Of a stretch of 5,368 nucleotides of DNA, positions 1-4,991 are shown piece after piece. The notes under the pieces are model-generated. The model saw nothing but the letters and a program-made list of their open reading frames with translations. It was not told where the DNA came from and ran no database searches. Position 1 is the stretch's first letter; each line of letters opens with the position of its first letter. Origin of the DNA: Candidatus Bipolaricaulota bacterium (GTDB lineage: Bacteria > Bipolaricaulota > Bipolaricaulia > Bipolaricaulales > Bipolaricaulaceae). The translations under genes and the position numbers were made by a program. The stretch covers positions 1 through 5,368 of the forward strand of contig JAGGRX010000015.1 of the NCBI GenBank assembly GCA_021159405.1. The letters run 5' to 3'.

Positions 1-74
1 GCGGGTATAGCTCAATGGTAGAGCACTGGCCTTCCAAGCCAGTGACGCGGGTTCGATTCCCGCTACCCGCTCCA
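1..74 (+). tRNA. tRNA-Gly(TCC)
   Basis: Complete cloverleaf: acceptor GCGGGTA (1-7) pairs with TACCCGC (64-70), discriminator T71, genomic CCA at 72-74. The anticodon stem CTGGC/GCCAG (26-30/38-42) closes a CTTCCAA loop, with anticodon TCC at 33-35 reading GGA/GGG glycine codons. The T arm has a canonical TTCGATT loop. The gene starts at the first base of the window, so its promoter is not visible. The spacer to the next tRNA shows no clear promoter or T-tract, so this is probably the head or an internal member of the first tRNA transcript. Confidence 0.97.
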
Positions 75-78
75 GATT

Positions 79-165
79 GTGATGGGTGATGTGTAATGGG
101 TGATGACTGAAATGTGGTCGTACTTCCACAAAGTTTCTCATCACGCATCACCGATCACTCATCAC
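79..165. repeat. Inverted heptamer-repeat hairpin in tRNA spacer
   Basis: Left arm 79-106 is four consecutive 7-mers (GTGATGG, GTGATGT, GTAATGG, GTGATGA). Right arm 138-165 is four 7-mers of form NNATCAC (TCATCAC, GCATCAC, CGATCAC, TCATCAC). Facing each other, the arms pair at 24 of 28 positions, counting one G.T. The loop also folds: GAAATGTGG (109-117) can pair with CCACA (126-130) and TTTC (134-137) around a 3-nt bulge. The whole spacer between tRNA-Gly and tRNA-Arg therefore forms one long hairpin. No T-tract follows, so it is unlikely to be a simple terminator. It could be a processing element or a dispersed repeat. Heptanucleotide tandem repeats (STRR) are known from cyanobacteria; relation to those is not claimed. 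Confidence 0.85.
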
Positions 166-171
166 GAACAA

Positions 172-249
172 GCGCCCGTAGCTCAGTTGGACCAGAGCAG
201 CGGCCTTCTAAGCCGCAGGTCGGGGGTTCGAGTCCTCCCGGGCGCGCCA
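172..249 (+). tRNA. tRNA-Arg(TCT)
   Basis: Acceptor GCGCCCG (172-178) pairs with CGGGCGC (239-245), discriminator G246, CCA 247-249. The anticodon stem GCGGC/GCCGC (200-204/212-216) closes CTTCTAA, anticodon TCT at 207-209, reading AGA/AGG. The TTCGAGT T-loop is present. The last base of the CCA is directly followed by the first base of the next tRNA. It is closely related to the Arg(TCG) gene exactly 240 nt downstream: the first 14 bases and the last 28 are identical. Confidence 0.97.
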
Positions 250-325
250 GGGGAGCGTAGCTCAAAGGCAGAGCACTGCGCTGTGGCCGCAGGGGTTGCG
301 GGTTCGAGTCCCGTCGCTCCTCCCA
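250..325 (+). tRNA. tRNA-His(GTG)
   Basis: Anticodon stem CTGCG/CGCAG (276-280/288-292) closes CTGTGGC with anticodon GTG at 283-285. Acceptor 251-257 (GGGAGCG) pairs with 315-321 (CGCTCCT), with position 1:72 a G.T wobble. The extra G-1 of histidine tRNAs is templated at 250 and pairs with C73 (322). CCA is at 323-325. Start at 250 is chosen because T258 must be position 8 and bacterial RNase P normally leaves G-1 on tRNA-His. It shares a transcript with Arg(TCT), which ends at 249. Confidence 0.95.
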
Positions 326-330
326 AAACA

Positions 331-403
331 GTGATGGGTGATGAGTGATCGGTGACGGGTTTTGTGAGCAGTTCCTCGTCACACATCACCGATCACGCAT
401 CAC
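331..403. repeat. Inverted heptamer-repeat hairpin in tRNA spacer (second copy)
   Basis: Same architecture as the hairpin at 79-165. Left arm 331-358 is GTGATGG, GTGATGA, GTGATCG, GTGACGG. Right arm 376-403 is TCGTCAC, ACATCAC, CGATCAC, GCATCAC. Pairing is again about 24 of 28 positions with one G.T, and the loop is 17 nt (359-375). It fills most of the 86-nt spacer between tRNA-His and tRNA-Arg(TCG). The sequence after the right arm (GGAAAGAT) is not a T-tract, so read-through into the next tRNA is expected. Confidence 0.85.
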
Positions 404-411
404 GGAAAGAT

Positions 412-489
412 GCGCCCGTAGCTCAATTGGAACAGAGCATCGGCCTTCGGAGCCGAGGGTTGGGGGTTCGAGTCCTCCCGGGCGCGCCA
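412..489 (+). tRNA. tRNA-Arg(TCG)
   Basis: Acceptor GCGCCCG (412-418) pairs with CGGGCGC (479-485), discriminator G486, CCA 487-489. Anticodon stem TCGGC/GCCGA (440-444/452-456) closes CTTCGGA, anticodon TCG at 447-449, reading CGA and probably other CGN codons. It is a near copy of the Arg(TCT) gene, differing mainly in the anticodon arm. It is last in the first array; a short terminator hairpin begins 63 nt after its CCA. Confidence 0.97.
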
Positions 490-526
490 GCCCTTCCTGA
501 AACCCTTCTCCCTTCCGGGTGTAAAG

Positions 527-558
527 CAAGCGTGCACGGTACCAGCAGGTGCAGCTTG
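527..558 (+). promoter_or_regulatory. Long hairpin competing with terminator (antiterminator-like)
   Basis: CAAGC (527-531) and TGCAC (533-537), separated by a one-base bulge (G532), pair with GTGCA (549-553) and GCTTG (554-558). This gives 10 bp closing an 11-nt loop. Bases 553-558 are also the 5' arm of the terminator hairpin at 553-573, so the two structures cannot form together. The pairing is read directly; a regulatory role is inference. No known riboswitch or T-box signature was recognised. It lies upstream of the next gene's own promoter, so any effect would be on tRNA transcript ends or read-through. Confidence 0.45.
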
Positions 559-573
559 TTGTCGAGCTTTTTT
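553..573 (+). terminator. Rho-independent terminator after first tRNA array
   Basis: AGCTTG (553-558) and CGAGCT (563-568) form a 6-bp stem with one G.T pair and a TTGT loop, followed at once by a T run through 573. It is the first terminator-like element after the four tRNA genes and precedes the promoter of the protein gene. The stem is short, and an upstream hairpin can sequester its 5' arm. Confidence 0.6.
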
Positions 574-615
574 CATTTCAGAAGGCCGTTTCGACCACTA
601 CCGCTCATCTGGCCA

Positions 616-645
616 TGGACAGCCGGGCCTCGGGCGTGCTATAGT
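616..645 (+). promoter_or_regulatory. Sigma70-type promoter of the large gene
   Basis: -35 TGGACA (616-621) matches TTGACA at five of six positions. -10 TATAGT (640-645) matches TATAAT at five of six. The spacer is 18 bp. Transcription should start near 652, giving a leader of about 33 nt. It lies after the tRNA terminator and before a good Shine-Dalgarno, so it assigns the protein gene its own transcription unit. Confidence 0.7.
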
Positions 646-673
646 AGCTAAATCCCCCTGACGGGGCAGCAGT

Positions 674-679
674 AGGAGG
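674..679 (+). promoter_or_regulatory. Ribosome binding site deciding the GTG start
   Basis: AGGAGG sits 5 nt upstream of GTG 685. An in-frame GTG at 679 overlaps the motif itself, so it cannot be the start served by this site; 685 is preferred. A small CCCC/GGGG hairpin (654-657/663-666) precedes it in the leader without covering it. Confidence 0.8.
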
Positions 680-684
680 TGCGT

Positions 685-3600
685 GTGGCAGGCAGAGTTG
701 TCAGAGCGGTGCTGTTAGGCGTAGTCCTGGCGGTGGGGCTGCTTGTGCCGGCGTTCTCCCAAGTCGAGCACGAGCCATTCCTGCCAGACATCGTGGCCAT
801 GGCCCAGGCGGCGGCGCAAGCGGCGGCCCAGGCGGCGGCCCAGGCCCAGAGCATTGCCAGTCAAGCGGAGGAACTCCTAGAGGGATTTGACATCAGCTCG
901 CTTCTTCAGGAAGCCCAAGACGCGGCGGCCGACGCCCAGGCAGCGTCCCAGGCCATCGCCCAGGCCGAGGCCAGCGTACAGGCACAGGTGCAGGCGCTGG
1001 CGACGGCCTGTAGCAAGGCGGTAGCGGATGCCCAGGCCTACGCGCAGGTGTGTGCTCAGGCAGCCGCCCGAGCGGCGGCAGCGGCCCAGGCGTTCGCCCA
1101 AGCCTGTGCGTCTGCCCAAGCCGACGCCCAAGCATCGGCCAGTGCCTGTGCCAGCGCCAGTGCCACGGCCAAGGCCAAGATAGAGGCGGTGCTGGAGGCG
1201 ATCGCCAAGGCCAAGGCCACCGCCGAGGCCAGCGTCCAGGCCTGTGCCGCTGCTAAGGCGGATGTGGAGACATACGCCAAAGCGGTGGCGGAGGCCATCG
1301 CCAAAGCACAGGCCCAGGCTCGGGCTCAGGCAAGCGCTGCGTCCCAGGCCAAGGCCACTGCCGAGGCAGCGGCGGAGGCGGCAGCGAAGGCGGCGGCCCA
1401 GGCCTCCAGCTACGCCGAGGCCGTAGCCAGTGCTCGTTCCTACGCCCAGGCCCAGGCCCAGGCATCCACCACCGCCATCTCCGAGGCCCGGGACCAGGTG
1501 GAGCTGGTGAAGGAGACGGTGGAGACCTCGGTCCCCTGCGGCACGGTGGTGACGCAGGTGGGTGGGGTGGTAGAGGCCATCGCCGAAGCGGTGGCTAAGG
1601 CAAGCGCCACCGCTGAGGCGGCCGCGAAGGCCACCGCCCTGGCTGAGGCATCCGCTTCGGCTCGGGCACAGGCGGCGGCATCCGCGTCGGCCCGAGCGCA
1701 GGCTTCGGCCCAAGCAGCGGCCGCGGCCTATTCTCAGGCGTATGCGGCAGCTCAAGCTATCGCCCAGGCTCACGCCGAGGCCCAGGCGGAAGCCGAGGCA
1801 GCGGCCCAGGCCATCGCCCAGGCTTACGCCGAGGCCCAAGCCTATGCCCAGGCGATAGCTCAGGCTTATTCCAAGGCCCAAGCGGCGGCTCAGGCGGCGG
1901 CCCAGGCCATCGCCAGTGCCCAGGCGGACGCCCAGGCGCAGGCCACCGCCATCGCCAAGGCCTGTGCCCAGGCGAGCGCCGATGCCAAGGCGTATGCCGA
2001 TGCAATAGCCCAGGCCAAGGCAAAGGCCGAAGCCCAAGCCCAGGCGGCAGCCCAGGCCTGCGCTCAAGCCCAGGCCAAGGCCCAGGCCATGGCTCGGGCG
2101 GTGGCCGAAGCCAAAGCCCAGGCGCAGTCGGCGGCGCAAGCTGCGGCCTCCGCCTATGCCAAGGCGAAGAACGCGGCCAGCTCCATCGCCGATGCCCTAG
2201 CTGCGGCGGTAGCCAAGGTGAAGGCCCAGGCCCAGGCGGCGGCGGAGGCAGCGGCCACCGCCCAAGCCGAGGCCCAAGCGTGCGCCTCTGCGGCAGCGCA
2301 AATCAGTGCCCAGGCCGAGGCGGAAGCGTCGGCCGCCGGCACCGGTGAGGCCTATGCCAGGGCTTATGCGGCGGCGGAGGCCATGGGGGCGGCCCAGGCC
2401 ATCGCCCACGCCCAGGCAGCAGCCCAGGCGGCAGCTCAGGCCCAGGCGGCCGCGGAGGCAGCGGCAGCTGCCCTGGCCGAGGCCCGAGCCACGGTAGCCA
2501 GCGGGGTCGAAGCGGTGGCCGAGGCGGTGGCCGAGGCCCGGGCGGCGGCCCAGGCCTGTGCTTCCGCTCAGGCGCGGGCTGAGGCCGAAGTAGCAGCCGG
2601 CGTCCAGGCAATCGCCCAAGCCAACTCTCAAGCGGAGGCAGCGGCGCGGGCTTGCGCTGAGGCGGCAGTTAGCGCTCAAGCCCAGGCGGAAGCCCAGGCA
2701 AACGCGTTTGCCAAAGCCCAGGCAGAGGCCTTAGCAGCCGCGCACGCGGCGGCGTTGGCTCAGGCACAAGCCGAGGCCCAGGTGGCGGTGGGGGTTGAGG
2801 TAGCAGCAGAGGCGTTCGCCGATGCCGCCGCAGCGGCCTATGCAGCCGCAGGGGCTGAAGCATCCGCTGAGGCACGGGCTTACGCAGCAGCCAGGGCCCT
2901 GGCCGAGGCGCAGGCTTCGGCTTACGCCTCCGCCCAAGCCTGTGCGGTGGCGGCAGCTCAGGCCCAGGCAGCGGCCCAAGCCTGCGCTGAGGCCGAGGCA
3001 CGGGCCAGCGTCCTGGCCGAGGCGTGCGCTTCCGCCCTGGCCCAAGCCCAAGCCATGGCCCAGGCAGCGGCCCAGGCGGCGGCCACCGCTTCCACCTCGG
3101 TGAAGGTGGTGCCCGATATCCGCACCTCCGTACAGTCGTTCATCGATCCGGATTGTCTGGCCCCCACCTGCGAGGAGTACATACCGGGGTATCGGCCCGG
3201 ACCCACTGGCCCGACCGAGACCTGCCCCGAGCCACAGACCTTCAAGTGGGAGTTCGGTCAGGTGACCCCTGGCATGCGGGTCAGCCTTACCCGCCCCATG
3301 CCCCAGGAGCTGCTGCAAGCGCTGAGCGAGCTAGGGGTGGTGGCGGCAAGCCTCTCGTCCTCGAACCTGCCCGCTGGGCTTAACTTCGAGCTCCTGCTCC
3401 AGTTCGGCCAGGGGCGGCTTACCGGGCAGGTACCGAGCCAACCCGGCTTGTACCAGCTCATCTTCGACCTCACAGACTCCAAGCAGTGCGCGGTCGGACA
3501 GCTTTATGTCCTGATCAGCGTCGGACAGCCCACCACCGGTCCCAGCGGTCCACAGTGCCCGGAGGCCCTGGCCCTGAGGTGGGACTTCGGGGAGGTCAAG

Positions 3601-4569
3601 GGAGGCACGCTGCACTTCTTCACTCAGCGGCGGATGCCCTCGGAGCTCTTGTCACAGATCCGAGCAGCTGGAGCCCGGGAAGCCAAGCTCCTTTCCAGCG
3701 GGCTGCCGCAGGGAGTGGAGTTCAACCTGAACCTGGCCAATGGGGTGGGGGTATTGCAGGGGTACATGCCGCCCCAGCCGGCCACCTACGAGGTGATCTA
3801 CGCCCTCTACGACTCCCAGGACTGTGAGGTCGTCCGCCTTACCGTCCAGCTCAGGGTGGGAGGCGGGGAGACCCAAGCCCAACCCCTGCAGGTGGCCATC
3901 CGCACGGCGGTGGACAAGGTGTGTGGAGATAAGTACTCGCACGCCGTGACCGTCTACTGGCAGGCCTCCGGCGGTACCCAGCCGTTGGCGGTGGGGCCCA
4001 TCGGGATCCGCTATCCTGACGGGCATGTGGAATCGCGCATCGACCACTTCCCCGCCTCCGGGTCCATGACGTTCCAGGTGGACCTGCGCGAGGGTGGCAC
4101 CGTGGTGGCGTTCGTACAGGTCCAGGACGCCCAGGGGCGAACCAGGACGGCTCAGCAAGAAGTGAAACTTGAGGCTTGCACCACTATCGGCATCTTGCCA
4201 CCCATTCGGGTCTATCCCATCAACAAGGTAAACCTGGAGATCCGGGCCCATCACATCATCGCGGTCACGCCGGGGTACGAGGACATCGAGATCCCGGTGA
4301 GGCTATCGGGTGAGGAGGAGGCGCGCTACACCCCGTTCACCGTCAAGCGGGACTACGGAAGCGAGGTGGTCCTGCGTGTTCCCGCCCGGAGCGACGTGGC
4401 CGGTCCCTACGGGGTGTCCTTCGAGGGCTTCCAGGTCTGGATCGGCGACGCCGACCGGCCGGTAGAGTACCCGGGCTCCTACGACCGAAAGACCAACACC
4501 TACCTGCTCAGGCTCACCCTGAACGCCGACACCCGGGTGGTCGCAATCTACCGCGACATCGTGGGCTGA
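685..4569 (+). CDS. Secreted Ala-rich coiled-coil rod protein with C-terminal Ig-like domains
   Basis: A 1294-residue protein of unrecognised family; numbering from GTG 685. Residues 1-25 form a Sec signal peptide: R4 and R7, a hydrophobic stretch 8-21, likely cleavage after A-F-S (25). Residues 38-803 are about half or more alanine, usually alternating with Q, E, K, S or Y, with a 32-residue period and 14 cysteines. Breaks occur near 62-79 and 270-296 (P284). A Pro/Gly linker (about 830-846, after C824 and C829) leads to two homologous domains, C847-C935 and C958-C1047. Both carry LPxG...G.L.G..P.QP..Y....L.DS, the signature of putative Ig (He_PIG) domains. A third beta domain contains C1080 and C1165. 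Residues 1166-1294 end in a pattern like divergent InlB B-repeats (TPFTVKRDYGSEVVLRVPA ... LTLNADTRVVAIY). No membrane anchor or enzyme motif is visible. Inference: an exported fibrous surface or matrix protein. TGA stop at 4567. Confidence 0.92.
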   Translation: MAGRVVRAVLLGVVLAVGLLVPAFSQVEHEPFLPDIVAMAQAAAQAAAQAAAQAQSIASQAEELLEGFDISSLLQEAQDAAADAQAASQAIAQAEASVQAQVQALATACSKAVADAQAYAQVCAQAAARAAAAAQAFAQACASAQADAQASASACASASATAKAKIEAVLEAIAKAKATAEASVQACAAAKADVETYAKAVAEAIAKAQAQARAQASAASQAKATAEAAAEAAAKAAAQASSYAEAVASARSYAQAQAQASTTAISEARDQVELVKETVETSVPCGTVVTQVGGVVEAIAEAVAKASATAEAAAKATALAEASASARAQAAASASARAQASAQAAAAAYSQAYAAAQAIAQAHAEAQAEAEAAAQAIAQAYAEAQAYAQAIAQAYSKAQAAAQAAAQAIASAQADAQAQATAIAKACAQASADAKAYADAIAQAKAKAEAQAQAAAQACAQAQAKAQAMARAVAEAKAQAQSAAQAAASAYAKAKNAASSIADALAAAVAKVKAQAQAAAEAAATAQAEAQACASAAAQISAQAEAEASAAGTGEAYARAYAAAEAMGAAQAIAHAQAAAQAAAQAQAAAEAAAAALAEARATVASGVEAVAEAVAEARAAAQACASAQARAEAEVAAGVQAIAQANSQAEAAARACAEAAVSAQAQAEAQANAFAKAQAEALAAAHAAALAQAQAEAQVAVGVEVAAEAFADAAAAAYAAAGAEASAEARAYAAARALAEAQASAYASAQACAVAAAQAQAAAQACAEAEARASVLAEACASALAQAQAMAQAAAQAAATASTSVKVVPDIRTSVQSFIDPDCLAPTCEEYIPGYRPGPTGPTETCPEPQTFKWEFGQVTPGMRVSLTRPMPQELLQALSELGVVAASLSSSNLPAGLNFELLLQFGQGRLTGQVPSQPGLYQLIFDLTDSKQCAVGQLYVLISVGQPTTGPSGPQCPEALALRWDFGEVKGGTLHFFTQRRMPSELLSQIRAAGAREAKLLSSGLPQGVEFNLNLANGVGVLQGYMPPQPATYEVIYALYDSQDCEVVRLTVQLRVGGGETQAQPLQVAIRTAVDKVCGDKYSHAVTVYWQASGGTQPLAVGPIGIRYPDGHVESRIDHFPASGSMTFQVDLREGGTVVAFVQVQDAQGRTRTAQQEVKLEACTTIGILPPIRVYPINKVNLEIRAHHIIAVTPGYEDIEIPVRLSGEEEARYTPFTVKRDYGSEVVLRVPARSDVAGPYGVSFEGFQVWIGDADRPVEYPGSYDRKTNTYLLRLTLNADTRVVAIYRDIVG
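1726..3069 (+). repeat. Fourteen 32-residue (96-bp) coding repeats
   Basis: Residues 348-795 divide into 14 units of exactly 32 residues with no insertion or deletion. Recurrent landmarks: AIAQ at unit columns 11-14 and 29-32 in the units starting at 348 and 380; Cys at column 16 in the units starting at 412 and 444; Cys at column 22 in the units starting at 604, 636 and 732. VASGVEAV, VAAGVQAI and VAVGVEVA start the units at 604, 636 and 700. Large hydrophobics favour columns 1, 5, 8, 12, 16, 22, 26 and 30, mostly spaced 3 or 4 apart as in coiled coils. Thirty-two residues equal nine turns (3.56 per turn). Codon choice varies between units, so the repeat is old or diversified, and clearer in protein than in DNA. 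Confidence 0.75.
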
Positions 4570-4585
4570 GCTAAGGGGATTGGAC

Positions 4586-4619
4586 GGGGGGCGGCGTATG
4601 CCGCCCCCTTTCTCTTTTT
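4586..4619 (+). terminator. Rho-independent terminator of the large gene
   Basis: GGGGGCGGC (4587-4595) pairs with GCCGCCCCC (4600-4608) around a GTAT loop, with one more G.T pair outside (4586/4609). It is followed by TTTCTCTTTTT. It begins 17 nt after the TGA stop and separates the protein gene from the second tRNA array. Confidence 0.92.
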
Positions 4620-4632
4620 CGGGGGTAGGGGC

Positions 4633-4638
4633 TAAAAT
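4633..4638 (+). promoter_or_regulatory. -10 element for tRNA-Leu(TAG)
   Basis: TAAAAT (4633-4638) matches TATAAT at five of six and lies 11 nt before the mature tRNA 5' end. No good -35 is present: the window 17-18 bp upstream (from 4609) is only TTTCTCT, overlapping the preceding terminator's T-tract. Confidence 0.5.
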
Positions 4639-4649
4639 AGGGGTGTGGC

Positions 4650-4734
4650 GCGAAGGTGGCGGAATTGGCAGACGCGCTGGCCTTAGGAGCCAGTGCCGCA
4701 AGGCGTGCGGGTTCGAATCCCGCCCTTCGCACCA
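4650..4734 (+). tRNA. tRNA-Leu(TAG)
   Basis: Class II tRNA of 85 nt. Acceptor GCGAAGG (4650-4656) pairs with CCTTCGC (4724-4730), discriminator A4731 (as in leucine tRNAs), CCA 4732-4734. Anticodon stem CTGGC/GCCAG (4677-4681/4689-4693) closes CTTAGGA, anticodon TAG at 4684-4686, reading CTA and probably other CTN codons. A long variable arm with GCC...GGC follows. A new promoter begins 3 nt after its CCA, so it may be transcribed alone or read through into the next pair. Confidence 0.97.
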
Positions 4735-4737
4735 GGC

Positions 4738-4767
4738 TTGAAGCGGGGGAGGTTCCCTCCGTATAAT
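4738..4767 (+). promoter_or_regulatory. Sigma70-type promoter for the tRNA-Gly/tRNA-Leu pair
   Basis: -35 TTGAAG (4738-4743), 18-bp spacer, -10 TATAAT (4762-4767, perfect consensus). The expected start near 4774 leaves only a few nucleotides before the mature tRNA-Gly 5' end at 4778. The -35 begins 3 nt after the preceding tRNA's CCA. Confidence 0.8.
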
Positions 4768-4777
4768 GCGGTTGCTA

Positions 4778-4850
4778 GCGGGAATAGCTCAGCTGGTAGA
4801 GCGCCACCTTGCCGAGGTGGAGGTCGCGGGTTCGAATCCCGTTTCCCGCT
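4778..4850 (+). tRNA. tRNA-Gly(GCC), no genomic CCA
   Basis: Acceptor GCGGGAA (4778-4784) pairs with TTCCCGC (4843-4849), discriminator T4850. The next bases are CTT, so CCA must be added enzymatically. Anticodon stem CCACC/GGTGG (4804-4808/4816-4820) closes TTGCCGA, anticodon GCC at 4811-4813, reading GGC/GGT. Its discriminator T matches the other Gly tRNA in the window. Only 9 nt separate it from the next tRNA, so the two share a transcript. Confidence 0.97.
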
Positions 4851-4859
4851 CTTTGGGGT

Positions 4860-4945
4860 GCCGGGGTGGCGGAACCGGTAGACGCAGGGGACTTAAAATC
4901 CTCTGAGCCATAGAGCTCGTGCGGGTTCGATCCCCGCCCCCGGCA
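4860..4945 (+). tRNA. tRNA-Leu(TAA), no genomic CCA
   Basis: Class II tRNA of 86 nt. Acceptor GCCGGGG (4860-4866) pairs with CCCCGGC (4938-4944), discriminator A4945, followed by GAA rather than CCA. Anticodon stem GGGGA/TCCTC closes CTTAAAA, anticodon TAA at 4894-4896, reading TTA/TTG. The variable arm is long (GAGCCATAGAGCTC region). There is no group I intron in the anticodon loop, unlike the homologous gene of many cyanobacteria. Confidence 0.97.
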
Positions 4946-4949
4946 GAAC

Positions 4950-4978
4950 TTGAAAGATCCCCCGGAAGTCGTTAGATT
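4950..4978 (+). promoter_or_regulatory. Sigma70-type promoter for initiator tRNA
   Basis: -35 TTGAAA (4950-4955), 17-bp spacer, -10 TAGATT (4973-4978). Expected start near 4985, about 7 nt before the mature tRNA end. An 8-bp dyad with one G.T pair (CCCCGGAA 4960-4967 / TTTCGGGG 4977-4984) overlaps the spacer, the end of the -10 and the start region. Confidence 0.7.
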
Positions 4979-4991
4979 TCGGGGAGTGCGT

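Noticed and set aside
155..389. Two minus-strand frames (75 and 68 codons) with SNPQPLRPQ and LEPPTCGLEG-like strings, and plus-strand frames at 100-348 and 352-651
   Set aside because: They overlap the Arg and His tRNA genes and owe their sequence to them. No ribosome site or independent protein signal supports them.
79..403. CRISPR-like array from the repeated 7-mers
   Set aside because: Units are 7 bp, contiguous, without unique spacers, and arranged as inverted arms.
222..489. The 28-nt identical tRNA-Arg 3' ends as att sites of an integrated element
   Set aside because: Both belong to intact tRNA genes, and the 240-bp interval holds only tRNA-His and a hairpin, with no integrase. Gene duplication explains it.
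679..684. Upstream GTG start at 679 for the large protein
   Set aside because: It overlaps the AGGAGG ribosome site; GTG 685 has proper 5-nt spacing and keeps a good signal peptide.
877..2139. 420-codon open frame on the minus strand, rich in Leu-Gly alternation
   Set aside because: It is the antisense reading of the Ala-X repeat: GCC/GCG-rich codons with C/G third positions rarely give stops on the opposite strand. It has no ribosome site, and the plus frame has a signal peptide, terminator and domain homology.
4747..4760. GGAGG-TTC-CCTCC stem between -35 and -10 of the tRNA-Gly promoter as a terminator for tRNA-Leu(TAG)
   Set aside because: Only 5 bp with a 3-nt loop and no following T-tract.
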